64,000 nt of DNA. Source: CAVPDE01 sp964580575 (lineage in GTDB: Bacteria; Desulfobacterota; DSM-4660; Desulfatiglandales; HGW-15). Position 1 is the first letter of the stretch. Each line of letters begins with the position of its first letter. The notes beneath the pieces are model-generated. The model ran no database searches and was not told the DNA's origin. It saw only the letters and a program-made list of their open reading frames with translations. The stretch covers positions 38,045-102,044 of the forward strand of contig CAZOLJ010000003.1 of the NCBI GenBank assembly GCA_964580575.1, read 5' to 3'. The position numbers were made by a program, and so were the translations under genes. Positions 26,894 to 34,871 of this stretch are shown piece after piece.

Positions 26894-28591
26894 ATGATCC
26901 TATTGAATCCCAGAAACCATGTTCGCAAGTACCCTGACGAGAAGTCCCGGCAGATCATGCTCAAAACCATCGAGTTCTTCGAGAACAAGGGCCTCAAAAA
27001 AATCAAACAGGACTGGCATCAAAAAACTTTTAATTATGATTTCGTTCGGTTCCTGAAGGAGAACCAGGTCTTTGCCACCCTGATGACGCCCTCCGGCTAC
27101 GGGGCTGCGGATTCGAGGTGGGACAACTATCGCAACTGCGAGTTCTCAGAGATCTCTTCCTTTTATGGGATCACCTACTGGTACACCTGGCAGGTCTCCA
27201 TGCTCGGGCTGGCCCCTATCTGGCTCGGGAGCAACGAGACGGTGAAGCACAAAACCGCAAAACTTCTCCAGGAGGGCGGAATCTTCGCTTTCGGCCTGTC
27301 CGAAAAGGAGCACGGCGCAGACATTTACTCCACGGAGATGATGCTCCATCCGCAGGGGGGCGGCCGATACCTCGCCCGCGGCGGCAAGTACTACATCGGG
27401 AACGGCAATGAAGCGGCCCTCGTGTCGAATTTCGCAAAAATGGCCGACACCCGCGACTTTGTTTTCTTTGTGGTCAACTCGAAACACCCTCAATACGAAT
27501 GCGTCCGCAATGTGGTGAACGAATCGAACTACGTGGCTGAAATCGCGCTCCACGATTACCCGATCACCGACGAGGACATCCTGGAGCGAGGCCCCAAAGC
27601 GTGGGACGACATGCTGAACACCATCAACATCTGCAAGTTCAACCTGGGGTGGGGAGCGATCGGGCTCTGTACCCATGCCTTTTACGAGGCCATGAACCAT
27701 GCTGCCAATCGCAAGGTCTACGGCAAGACCGTGACGGACTTCTCGCACGTCAAGAAGCTCTTCACCGACGCTTACTGCCGCCTGGTGTCCATGAAGCTCT
27801 TCTCGGAGCGGGCCAGCGACTACATGCGGTCTGCAAACGAAAACGACCGGCGCTACCTTCTCTACAATCCCATGGTGAAAATGAAGGTCACCCGCGAGGG
27901 CGAAGACGTGATGAACCTGCTCCACGACGTGATCGCAGCCAAGGGATTTGAAAACGAGCCCTTTTTCGAGATTGCCAAACATGAGCTCCCCATGCTGCCC
28001 AAGCTGGAAGGGACCGTGCACGTGAACATGGCCCTCATCGTGAAGTTCATGGCCAATTACTTCTTCAACCCCAAAACCTATCCGAAGGTTGCGAGGAGAG
28101 ACGATCCGTCCAACGACGCGTTTCTTTTCAAGCAGGGACCCACACGGGGGCTGGGCAAAATCCAGTTCCACGATTACAACCTCGCCTACAATCCTGTTAA
28201 CCTCCCCAACGTGCAGGTGTTCAAGGAGCAGATCAATCTCTTCAAAGACTTCCTCGTGCAGGGCCGGCCGAGCGAAGCGCAGGCAAACGACATCGACTAC
28301 CTGCTGGCGCTCGGGGAGATTCTCACTCTTGTCGCCTACGGCCAGCTCATCATCGAAAGCCGCACGTTCTACGAGGTGGAAGACGATCTCCTGGACGAGA
28401 TATTCGACGGGATGGTGAGGGATTTTTCGAAGTATGCCCTGAGCCTGCATATGAAACCGAGCAACAGCGAGAAACAGAGGTCCCTCTCACTCAAGATGAT
28501 CAAGCCGCCTGTGCCCAATGAAAAGCGATTCGAAAAAATCTGGGAGACCCACGTCTACGCTCTCAATGGACAGTACAGCATGAATCCATGA
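26894..28591 (+). CDS. Acyl-CoA dehydrogenase family protein
   Basis: 565 aa FAD enzyme introducing an alpha-beta double bond in an acyl-CoA. Family landmarks are GLSEKEHGADIYSTEMMLHP (around 135-155), the FAD/substrate loop KYYIGNGNEAAL, and a helical C-terminal domain with NRKVYGKTVTDFSHVKKLF near 275. It is longer than the usual ~380 aa, with an extra C-terminal helical region like that in FadE-type enzymes. It lies 36 bases after livF, so it may act on a CoA ester derived from the transported substrate; that is inference from position. Confidence 0.85.
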   Translation: MILLNPRNHVRKYPDEKSRQIMLKTIEFFENKGLKKIKQDWHQKTFNYDFVRFLKENQVFATLMTPSGYGAADSRWDNYRNCEFSEISSFYGITYWYTWQVSMLGLAPIWLGSNETVKHKTAKLLQEGGIFAFGLSEKEHGADIYSTEMMLHPQGGGRYLARGGKYYIGNGNEAALVSNFAKMADTRDFVFFVVNSKHPQYECVRNVVNESNYVAEIALHDYPITDEDILERGPKAWDDMLNTINICKFNLGWGAIGLCTHAFYEAMNHAANRKVYGKTVTDFSHVKKLFTDAYCRLVSMKLFSERASDYMRSANENDRRYLLYNPMVKMKVTREGEDVMNLLHDVIAAKGFENEPFFEIAKHELPMLPKLEGTVHVNMALIVKFMANYFFNPKTYPKVARRDDPSNDAFLFKQGPTRGLGKIQFHDYNLAYNPVNLPNVQVFKEQINLFKDFLVQGRPSEAQANDIDYLLALGEILTLVAYGQLIIESRTFYEVEDDLLDEIFDGMVRDFSKYALSLHMKPSNSEKQRSLSLKMIKPPVPNEKRFEKIWETHVYALNGQYSMNP

Positions 28592-29020
28592 GAATCCCGA
28601 GAGTGGGCCCCTTGCCCCTATGAGGGTCATTTGAGCTGCCCCCTTCTAATTGACAAACCTTTACTATGCCAGAAAGACACTTCAATGGGGGACGTCTGCT
28701 GTGGGATACAGGATATTCCTATCCAATGGAGCATAAGGTGATTATTCTGCACTGCACCGCACTTCATGGGAGCTTCCATATGCCAGGGGAATCGTTGAAC
28801 ACCTGCTCACAAATTGAATTTGGTAAATCGTAATCGCCCCTCTATGGGCCCCCACGATGGGCTTCATTTGGGTTAATCATAACCCGTCATTACCTCTCTT
28901 TCTCAATAGCTTAGGACTGGTAATCGTAAGCGGCGCCTAGCCATCATATATCACGATAGAGACCCTCATCTCACTTCAATGGCAAAGGCGATTCATCGCT
29001 TCGTCTTTCTTCTTTAAAGG
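28592..29020. other. 429-base intergenic region, no gene recognised
   Basis: No convincing coding frame or RNA gene. It contains the small palindrome GGGTTAATCATAACCC (about 28872-28887) and several CCCCT/AGGGG-rich short repeats. It lies between the 3' ends of the plus-strand acyl-CoA dehydrogenase gene and the minus-strand regulator, so it may simply serve as a two-sided termination region. Confidence 0.4.
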
Positions 29021-29332
29021 TTACGGTTTCTTAGAGGATTGCTTCCGACCCGGTTTTCCGGCCCACCCAAGGAGCATCAACAATTGCCCTACCTGCTTAT
29101 CCAACTGAGTTGAATGGCGCAGGGGCAAGGCTGCATTGACGCTGTAACGTACGCGTCTCCCTTCCTTCGCTTTCCCGATGTAGTCTTCAGACTCAAGGTC
29201 GGCAATGATCGTGCGAACCGCCCTTTCGGTGATCCCGATCTCCAGGGCCAATTGCCGAGCGGTGATGGAAGGATATTTGGCCAGATGGGTCAACACAACA
29301 GCATGGTTAGTGACAAAGGTCCACTTACTCAT
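29021..29332 (-). CDS. Winged helix-turn-helix regulator (MarR/IclR-like)
   Basis: 103 aa. Residues 8-65 form a winged-helix domain (NHAVVLTHLAKYPSITARQL, EIGITERAVRTIIADLESEDY, with the wing GRRVRYSV). The remaining 35 residues are a short amphipathic helix and a basic tail, enough for dimerisation but not for a ligand domain. It is divergent from a group of three small genes, with a palindrome-rich spacer between them that is a likely operator for this protein. Confidence 0.8.
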   Translation of the reverse strand: MSKWTFVTNHAVVLTHLAKYPSITARQLALEIGITERAVRTIIADLESEDYIGKAKEGRRVRYSVNAALPLRHSTQLDKQVGQLLMLLGWAGKPGRKQSSKKP

Positions 29333-29363
29333 AGCCTTAAAGCCTCCTCTCAGCCAAAATCCC

Positions 29364-29460
29364 TTGACACGCCTCTTAGGGAAGGATAAAATTCATGCAA
29401 AGAAATTCATGAATAAGTTAACAACAACTTACCTTCATGAAAGTAATTGATCATTCACTT
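29364..29460 (+). promoter_or_regulatory. Promoter and palindromic operator cluster between the wHTH gene and the small-gene group
   Basis: TTGACA (29364-29369), a 17-base spacer and TAAAAT (29387-29392) form a plus-strand promoter. Downstream are the perfect palindrome ATTCATGAAT (29405-29414), AAGTT...AACTT (29415-29430), a second TTCATGAA (29434-29441) and AAGTAATTGATCATTCACTT (29441-29460). Repeated TTCATGAA centres about 28 bases apart look like paired binding sites, most simply for the adjacent winged-helix regulator. Confidence 0.55.
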
Positions 29461-29591
29461 ACCAAGGTTTTGCCGAGAGTGCAAGCAGATTGTTGGTTTT
29501 TTGTAGTGAGGCAAAGGAGGAACCTAGCGCTTGTGACAACGGCCGTAAAGATCTGGAAAGAAGAGACGGCCATACCCAAAAGAGGTTGAAG

Positions 29592-29864
29592 ATGGCCAAT
29601 TCGATCAAGGACGAGATTCTCCATAAAATGGAAGCTATGAATGCTGGGGCGCACCTCAGTCTCCGGTTGAGCCCGAATTTTGGAGCGGACATCGTGATCA
29701 TCCAGCTCAATCCTTCCCACAAAGAGAAGGGGCAAAAGAAATACTCGATGTGGTGTGGGAAAGATGACGTCGAGGCCAAAGCCAAAAGCCCTTTTCTATC
29801 TTCAAATAAAGCGAAGACGATAGCGGCTTGGGTTGCTGAACGTGCCCCGCAGTGGGTCAGCTGA
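29592..29864 (+). CDS. Small soluble protein of unknown function
   Basis: 90 aa from the ATG at 29592 (MANSIKDEILHKMEAMNAG). An earlier frame start at 29490 overlaps the leader and is not protein-like. It is mixed alpha/beta with no membrane segment or metal motif. I do not recognise the family. It lies downstream of the operator region and is probably the first gene of a short unit with the next two. Confidence 0.55.
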   Translation: MANSIKDEILHKMEAMNAGAHLSLRLSPNFGADIVIIQLNPSHKEKGQKKYSMWCGKDDVEAKAKSPFLSSNKAKTIAAWVAERAPQWVS

Positions 29865-29908
29865 ATCGGCTATTCAGAAATAACTTCTCAGAAAGGAGGT
29901 CGCGTCAA

Positions 29909-30094
29909 ATGGGATATACAGACATCCCCACGTGGATGGGCATTCTATCATTCATTGTTGCTATCGGCACAGTATATGTGTTGGCAAAACGGGATTCGCG
30001 CCGCGTGCAGAGAAGAAAAGGGAATTTTTGCTTTCCTCCAGTAGTGCGCCAACAAAGGACGCTCCTCCCAAGAGCATGTATTGATACATATTAG
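29909..30094 (+). CDS. Small single-pass membrane protein
   Basis: 61 aa from the ATG at 29909 with AGGAGG nine bases upstream. One hydrophobic helix at about 8-25 (WMGILSFIVAIGTVYVLAK) is followed by a basic, probably cytoplasmic tail. The C-terminal half is of low complexity and may reflect a frame continuing beyond the true end. Unknown function. Confidence 0.4.
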   Translation: MGYTDIPTWMGILSFIVAIGTVYVLAKRDSRRVQRRKGNFCFPPVVRQQRTLLPRACIDTY

Positions 30095-30123
30095 CGAATA
30101 GTAATTTTAGAAAGGAGTTAATA

Positions 30124-30483
30124 GTGAATACCATTTTCAAATTACTAGGCATTTGCTTTGTTCTTTCTCTATTGGCGTTGCCACTCGCTGGGTGCGACGA
30201 ACCCCCTTGGAATGCAGGGATGGCTCTAAGTCTGAAGATAGACACGCCTAAGGATGGCACGACAGTTACTACGTCTACGGTAACGGTAAGCGGCCGCGTG
30301 CTTGGACTTCAAAGTGCAGCTGCAAGGCTGACAATCAATAACGCAGCCGTCCCTATTAAGGAAAAGAAGTACTCTACCAGTGTCACGCTGACCGAGGGCA
30401 CAAATGTAATTAATGTTGTCGCTACATCTGGTGCGGCTGAGATCAATAAGAAAGTCACTGTCACCTATGCCGCGGCTAAATAG
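30124..30483 (+). CDS. Lipoprotein with an Ig-like (glucodextranase-B/PKD-type) domain
   Basis: 119 aa, GTG start at 30124 with AAGGAG upstream. The signal peptide ends in a lipobox (LPLAGC, Cys near 24), so the protein should be lipid-anchored. The mature part (about 38-117) is one beta-sandwich repeat: IDTPKDGTTVTTSTVTVSGR, then LTEGTNVINVVATS. Such domains mediate adhesion or protein contacts. It is the last of the three small genes behind the palindromic region. Confidence 0.75.
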   Translation: MNTIFKLLGICFVLSLLALPLAGCDEPPWNAGMALSLKIDTPKDGTTVTTSTVTVSGRVLGLQSAAARLTINNAAVPIKEKKYSTSVTLTEGTNVINVVATSGAAEINKKVTVTYAAAK

Positions 30484-30604
30484 CAGACTGGCTCGTTTGA
30501 CCATTTACATCATAGGGTGATAGTTCCTCGCCAAGATTTTGCGGACCCGGAAGGCGCAACATGCTGCAAGAAACGGTCGCGGCATTGCTGTTTCTTCCTG
30601 TTTT

Positions 30605-30628
30605 CAACTCAATTTATGGCTTGAGTTG
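30605..30628. other. Hairpin in the 30484-30777 gap
   Basis: CAACTCAA (30605-30612) and TTGAGTTG (30621-30628) form a perfect eight-pair stem with an eight-base loop. No U-tract follows on either strand. It lies between the converging lipoprotein gene and aminotransferase gene, and is the only structure I see in this 294-base gap. Confidence 0.4.
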
Positions 30629-30777
30629 CTAATCCCGCTCCTGAAGACCCACTCATTCGCTTTCGATTACGAATCAGAAACCCCGACGGAGGGTTCCTCA
30701 AACTGCTATTGAGCAAGGGGCGAGCGCAATAATCGAAATTCGGTTGCCCCGGAAGAATAGGAAGCTCAAGCTTCCCA

Positions 30778-31941
30778 CTACGGTAAGCTCTTTTCGATCT
30801 TGTCGAGGCAACGGTCGATGTGATCCCCCGGGCAGGCGAACATCATCCTCGCCCTGCCCTCCCCCTTTGACCCGAAGAACACTCCCGGCACAACCGCCAC
30901 CCCGGCATCCAGGAGACGCTTGAAAAGATTCTGCGAAGAGGGTTCAATAGCCGAGAAATCAGCGAACACGTAAAACCCGCCTCTCGGAGGGGCGCAACGA
31001 ACTCCCGGGATGGCACTGAGTCTTGCCACCATCCTTTCCATGTTGGCCCTGCAGAATTCCCTGGCCTTGTTCAGGTAGGCATCACTCTTGTTCAAGAACT
31101 CCGACATGGCCCACTGGCCGATGGAAAAGGAACACAGGGAAATGCTTTCCTTGAAAATGCCCATCTGCCTTACAATCCACGGATCGGCGATGGCGTACCC
31201 CAGCCTCCACCCGGTGACGGCAAAGGTTTTGGAGAAACTGTTGATGAAGATGAGATTGTCCAGGGACCCGCAGCTCAGCGCACTGGCGTGTTCTCCCTCA
31301 TACACGTAGTTGTGATAGACTTCATCGGAGAGAACGAAGATGCCCTTTTCCTGCGCTTTTTGCATCAACAGCGAGAATCCCTTTTTGGAAAGCGTCGCCC
31401 CTGTGGGATTTGAAGGGGAATTGACCACCACCAGCTTGGTTTTCTCATCCATTCGCTCGACAATGGCATCGGCATCAATCACCCAGCCCCCCTTTTCTTC
31501 CAGGGGATAAGGCTCGACCAGAGCCCCTTGCCTTTCCGCCACCGTGCGCATCACCCCCCATCCCGGATCGGGCAGCAGCACCTTGTCCCCCTTCTCCAGA
31601 AGGATTCTTGCCGCCAGGAAGATCGCTTCCATGCCGCCCACGGTCATGAGGATGTTGGTCCCCGGGTCTATCTTTCCCCCGAACCGCTTCTGGGCAAAAA
31701 CGGCGACCGCCTCCCTGATTTGCGGGATCCCGTTGGTGGAGGTGTAGAGGTTTTTCCCTTCCTGCATGGCTTTGACGGCAAGCTCGATGAGTTGCGGAGG
31801 CGCGTCGAATCGGGCCTCTCCTGCTGAAAGGCTGAGGAGGTCCTTCTTCTCCTCCATCATTCTCATCATCTCTCGCATGGGAGAGCTCTCCGATTCCTTG
31901 ACCACCGGCTTGACCCGCTTCAGTGCCTTGTTTTCTTTCAT
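30778..31941 (-). CDS. Class I/II PLP aminotransferase
   Basis: 387 aa from the ATG at 31941 (MKENKALKRVKPVVKES) with GAGG ten bases upstream; a longer frame from 32055 adds a basic, non-conserved leader. Fold-type I motifs: NSPSNPTGATLSKKGF (about 175-190), DEVYHNYVYEG, and the PLP lysine in SFSKTFAVTGWRLGYA (about 233-248). The C-terminal arginine is in the RARMMFACPGDH stretch. It is divergent from the microcompartment operon by 262 bases. Its placement suggests it handles the same amino acid-type substrate, but it has no obvious encapsulation tag. Confidence 0.88.
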   Translation of the reverse strand: MKENKALKRVKPVVKESESSPMREMMRMMEEKKDLLSLSAGEARFDAPPQLIELAVKAMQEGKNLYTSTNGIPQIREAVAVFAQKRFGGKIDPGTNILMTVGGMEAIFLAARILLEKGDKVLLPDPGWGVMRTVAERQGALVEPYPLEEKGGWVIDADAIVERMDEKTKLVVVNSPSNPTGATLSKKGFSLLMQKAQEKGIFVLSDEVYHNYVYEGEHASALSCGSLDNLIFINSFSKTFAVTGWRLGYAIADPWIVRQMGIFKESISLCSFSIGQWAMSEFLNKSDAYLNKAREFCRANMERMVARLSAIPGVRCAPPRGGFYVFADFSAIEPSSQNLFKRLLDAGVAVVPGVFFGSKGEGRARMMFACPGDHIDRCLDKIEKSLP

Positions 31942-32128
31942 CACACTTTGACCTCGTTCTATTGCGTTCCCCTTCTTACGTTCCATTGACCTTGTAGCCT
32001 CGGCTTTTATCGCAGCTTTTTTAAACAAGCAATATGAAAAAAGTTCCCGGCTCAAGGACGTTTTCGGTTCGCGTTCTAGGACACTTCGACTGCGGCCTAG
32101 GCTTTGCGGGCGTGCTCATGCTTTGTCC

Positions 32129-32156
32129 TTTACTTTTCCGAAACTTCTACTATGAT
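32129..32156 (+). promoter_or_regulatory. Probable promoter of the microcompartment operon
   Basis: TTTACT (32129-32134), a 16-base spacer and TATGAT (32151-32156), 48 bases before the first start codon. The -35 element is only a moderate match. No operator-like symmetry was noticed. Confidence 0.45.
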
Positions 32157-32203
32157 ACCTTCGCCGTCCGAAAGAGCCTTTCATTGCCGGTGGAGGCAAT
32201 CTG

Positions 32204-33622
32204 ATGAGAACGATTCTGACCGGGGATGATGTTGATCTCGCTTATCAATCGGGCAAGAAAGAAATCCATGTCCAGCCCGATGACATCATCACAAGCATTG
32301 CCAAGGAAAACGCAGAGAAGCACGGGATCCGGTTTGTCCCCCATGAAGGCATTCATCCGGCCGAGCCCAAACCCCCTTCTGAAATGTCCCGTGTCCCTGC
32401 AGGCAAACCCGGAACCTTCATCCCCCCTTACCTGTCGCAGCGGAGGGAGGGCCTCGTCGCTTCAGGAACCCAGCCGGCTCCGTCCTATGACATGGACTAC
32501 TGGCGAAAACAGTTCCCCCTGCTCAAGACCCACATCCACGTGGCCAATTGCTCTCAGGCTCCCCAGTCCACCTTCACACGGCAGGCGGCCCTGGAGTACC
32601 TGAACAACTGGGACCGGATGGGTATGGACTGGGACCGGTGGATGGAGGAGGTTCACTTCGCCAAAGACGAATTTGCCAGGATCATCAACGCCGATGCCGA
32701 CGACGTCGCCATCGGAACCTCGGTTTCTGAAATGACGAGCGCCGTGGCCAGCGCTCTTCCCCTGAACGCAGAGAGAAAAAAAGTTGTGGTCACGGATGCA
32801 GAGTTTCCCACCGTAGGCCTGATTTGGCAGGCTCAGCAGAAATACGGTTTCAAGGTCCAGTTCCTCCCGCTCAAGAACGGCATCATTGACGTCAACGACT
32901 ACGACCGATACGTTGATGAAGACACGATCATTACCTCGGCGTGCGACACCTATTATTACAACGGCTTCAGGCAGGACCTGAAGACCGTGATCGCAAGAAT
33001 TCACGCCAAGGGGTCCCTGGCGTTTGTGGACGCTTACCAAGCTGCAGGCACCCACCCCATTGACGTGAAGGACCTGGACGTGGATTTCCTCGCTTCCGGG
33101 AACCTCAAGTACCTGCTCGGGGTCCCGGGCATCGCCTTCATGTATGTCAAAAGAGACCTGGTGGAGTATCTGCATCCGTCTTTTACCGGATGGTTCGGAC
33201 AGGAAAAACCGTTCGCCTTCGACATTCACAACTTCGTTTACGCACCGGAGGCGAGACGCTTCGACAGCGGAACTCCGCCGGTTCCCACCGCCTACATCGC
33301 CAGAGCCGGCATGAAGATCATCAACACTGTGGGGGTTGAGAAGATCCACCAGTGGACCAACGTCCTCTCCGAGCACTGCATGAAGGGAGCCTTGGAGCGG
33401 GGGCTGGATCTGGTCAGCCCTACCGACATCCGCATGAAAGCCCCTAACACGGCGATCCGGGTGACCGGCGACTCTCACGACTTCGAGCTCGCCCTGAGAA
33501 AAGACAACATCATCGCCTCGGCGCGGGGGGACGCGGTGAGGATTGCAGCGCACTTCTTCACCACCCTTGAGGATATCGATTACGTTTTGGATTGTTTTTT
33601 GAAGCATCTCAACCCAAAGTGA
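32204..33622 (+). CDS. Class V aminotransferase/cysteine-desulfurase-fold enzyme with N-terminal BMC-associated domain
   Basis: 472 aa. Residues 1-45 (MRTILTGDDVDLAYQSGKKE, then EIHVQPDDIITSIAKENAEK) resemble the short N-terminal module found on EutQ/EutT-like microcompartment proteins. A Pro/Gly-rich linker (about 48-85) leads to the class V catalytic domain (95-470), with FVDAYQAAGTHP (PLP Asp region) and SGNLKYLLGVPG, which carries the PLP lysine. It is the first gene of the shell operon, nine bases before the pentamer gene. A cargo role fits the N-terminal module and linker; the substrate is unknown. Confidence 0.85.
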   Translation: MRTILTGDDVDLAYQSGKKEIHVQPDDIITSIAKENAEKHGIRFVPHEGIHPAEPKPPSEMSRVPAGKPGTFIPPYLSQRREGLVASGTQPAPSYDMDYWRKQFPLLKTHIHVANCSQAPQSTFTRQAALEYLNNWDRMGMDWDRWMEEVHFAKDEFARIINADADDVAIGTSVSEMTSAVASALPLNAERKKVVVTDAEFPTVGLIWQAQQKYGFKVQFLPLKNGIIDVNDYDRYVDEDTIITSACDTYYYNGFRQDLKTVIARIHAKGSLAFVDAYQAAGTHPIDVKDLDVDFLASGNLKYLLGVPGIAFMYVKRDLVEYLHPSFTGWFGQEKPFAFDIHNFVYAPEARRFDSGTPPVPTAYIARAGMKIINTVGVEKIHQWTNVLSEHCMKGALERGLDLVSPTDIRMKAPNTAIRVTGDSHDFELALRKDNIIASARGDAVRIAAHFFTTLEDIDYVLDCFLKHLNPK

Positions 33623-33631
33623 GGAGTCCTT

Positions 33632-33931
33632 ATGAAGCTCTGCAAGGTCATCGGTTTTGCAACCGCCTCCATCAAGCGTGAGGGGCTGAGCTCTTACAAG
33701 CTTCTCATCTTGAAACCCATTGATGACAGCGGTCATCCCACAGGCGAATCCTTTCTGGCCGTGGACACAGTAGGGGCCGGGCTCTCAGACGTTGTTGCTG
33801 TCACCACAGGCGCACCTGCAATCCATGCCTTGGCGGACAAGAACCTGCCCGTGGATGCCGCAGTGATTGCGATCTGTGAACACGTCACGATCAACAAGAA
33901 AGAGATCGACACCAAAACCAAGGAGGATTAG
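33632..33931 (+). CDS. Microcompartment vertex protein, EutN/CcmL family (BMC-P)
   Basis: 99 aa pentameric shell protein that caps the vertices of the icosahedral shell. Family features: the start MKLCKVIGFATASIKREGLS, the central AVDTVGAGLSDVVAVTTG (about 47-64), and PVDAAVIAICEHVT near the end. A full-length single EutN domain. The next gene starts at the base after its stop. Confidence 0.95.
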   Translation: MKLCKVIGFATASIKREGLSSYKLLILKPIDDSGHPTGESFLAVDTVGAGLSDVVAVTTGAPAIHALADKNLPVDAAVIAICEHVTINKKEIDTKTKED

Positions 33932-34225
33932 ATGAAAGCTCTAGGCATGATCGAAACCAAAGGATTGGTGGGCGCGATCGAAGCCATGGACACCATGGTG
34001 AAATCGGCCAATATTGAAGTCCTGGGCATGAAAGAAATCGGGTCAGGACTCGTCTCCGTATTTGTCGAGGGCGATGTGGGCGCTGTGAAAGCGGCTGTGG
34101 ACGCCGGTGCGGCGTCGGTCAAGAAGGTGGGCGAAGTCTTTTCCGTTCACGTGATCGCCAGGCCGAGCGATGAGACCCTCAAGGCGCTGCCCATGCTCAT
34201 CAAGTCGGCCAAGCCGAAAGCGTAG
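33932..34225 (+). CDS. Microcompartment hexameric shell protein (BMC-H)
   Basis: 97 aa, one BMC domain: KALGMIETKGLVGAIEAMDT, the pore-loop region EIGSGLVSVFVEGDVGAVK (about 34-52) and VKAAVDAGAA. The hexamers tile the shell facets and the GSG loop lines the central pore. The C-terminus is short and slightly basic. This is the only BMC-H gene in the window, so the facets would be built of one hexamer type plus the tandem protein next door. Confidence 0.96.
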   Translation: MKALGMIETKGLVGAIEAMDTMVKSANIEVLGMKEIGSGLVSVFVEGDVGAVKAAVDAGAASVKKVGEVFSVHVIARPSDETLKALPMLIKSAKPKA

Positions 34226-34245
34226 AGAAAGATCAGGCACAACTC

Positions 34246-34860
34246 ATGGCTGAAGACAAAGTCCAGTTGAGGACCTATGCCTTTATCGACAGCATGCAGC
34301 CTCAGTTTGCCGCCTTTCTGGGCTCTGAGCTGGACGGCGACGTGCCCCTGTCCGGCATGGCGGAGCTGTGGATGGAGCTGGCGCCGGGAAGCGAAGTGTA
34401 CAACCTGCTCGACTCGGCCCTGAAAACCTGCGATGCCAAGCCCGGGCTTCAGATGGTGGAACGGGAGTTCGGAGTCCTCGAGGTGCACTCCTTCAGCGTG
34501 GACTCGGTCAAAGACGCAGGAGCCACGATCCTCAATGCCTGCGGGTTGAATGTGTCCCAGAGGCTCAAGCCCAAAGTCGTCTCCTCCAAGATCATCCACA
34601 AGGTCAACCCTTACCAGGCCCAGCAAATCAACAAGAACCGCAAAGGCAACCTTCTTCTCCCGGGCCAGTCCCTGCTCGTCTTCGAGGTGGAGCCGGCGGC
34701 CTACATTGTCCTTGCCGCGAATGAAGCCGAAAAGGCCGCGGACATCCAGCTCATCCACTTCAACCCCTTCGGCCGCTTTGGAAGGTTGTTCCTCGCAGGC
34801 ACGGAATCCGAGATCAAGTCTGCCCTGGAGTCAGCGGTCGCCGTGGTCGAATCGATCTGA
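34246..34860 (+). CDS. Tandem-domain microcompartment shell protein (BMC-T)
   Basis: 204 aa, with two diverged BMC-like halves (about 5-100 and 108-204). The first has LRTYAFIDSMQPQFAAFLGS and ends VKDAGATILNACG; the second has SLLVFEVEPAAYIVLAANEA and FGRLFLAGTESEIKSALESA. Pseudohexameric trimers of this class often have large gated pores for bulky substrates or cofactors. The first half carries an uncommon acidic/hydrophobic insertion (GMAELWMELAPGSEVYNLL), which may shape the pore. The gene lies 20 bases after BMC-H. Confidence 0.88.
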   Translation: MAEDKVQLRTYAFIDSMQPQFAAFLGSELDGDVPLSGMAELWMELAPGSEVYNLLDSALKTCDAKPGLQMVEREFGVLEVHSFSVDSVKDAGATILNACGLNVSQRLKPKVVSSKIIHKVNPYQAQQINKNRKGNLLLPGQSLLVFEVEPAAYIVLAANEAEKAADIQLIHFNPFGRFGRLFLAGTESEIKSALESAVAVVESI

Positions 34861-34871
34861 AGGTTCTGGAC

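Noticed and set aside
28592..29020. tRNA or small RNA gene in the long gap after the acyl-CoA dehydrogenase
   Set aside because: No cloverleaf, T-loop GTTCRA motif or strong promoter-terminator pair could be identified.
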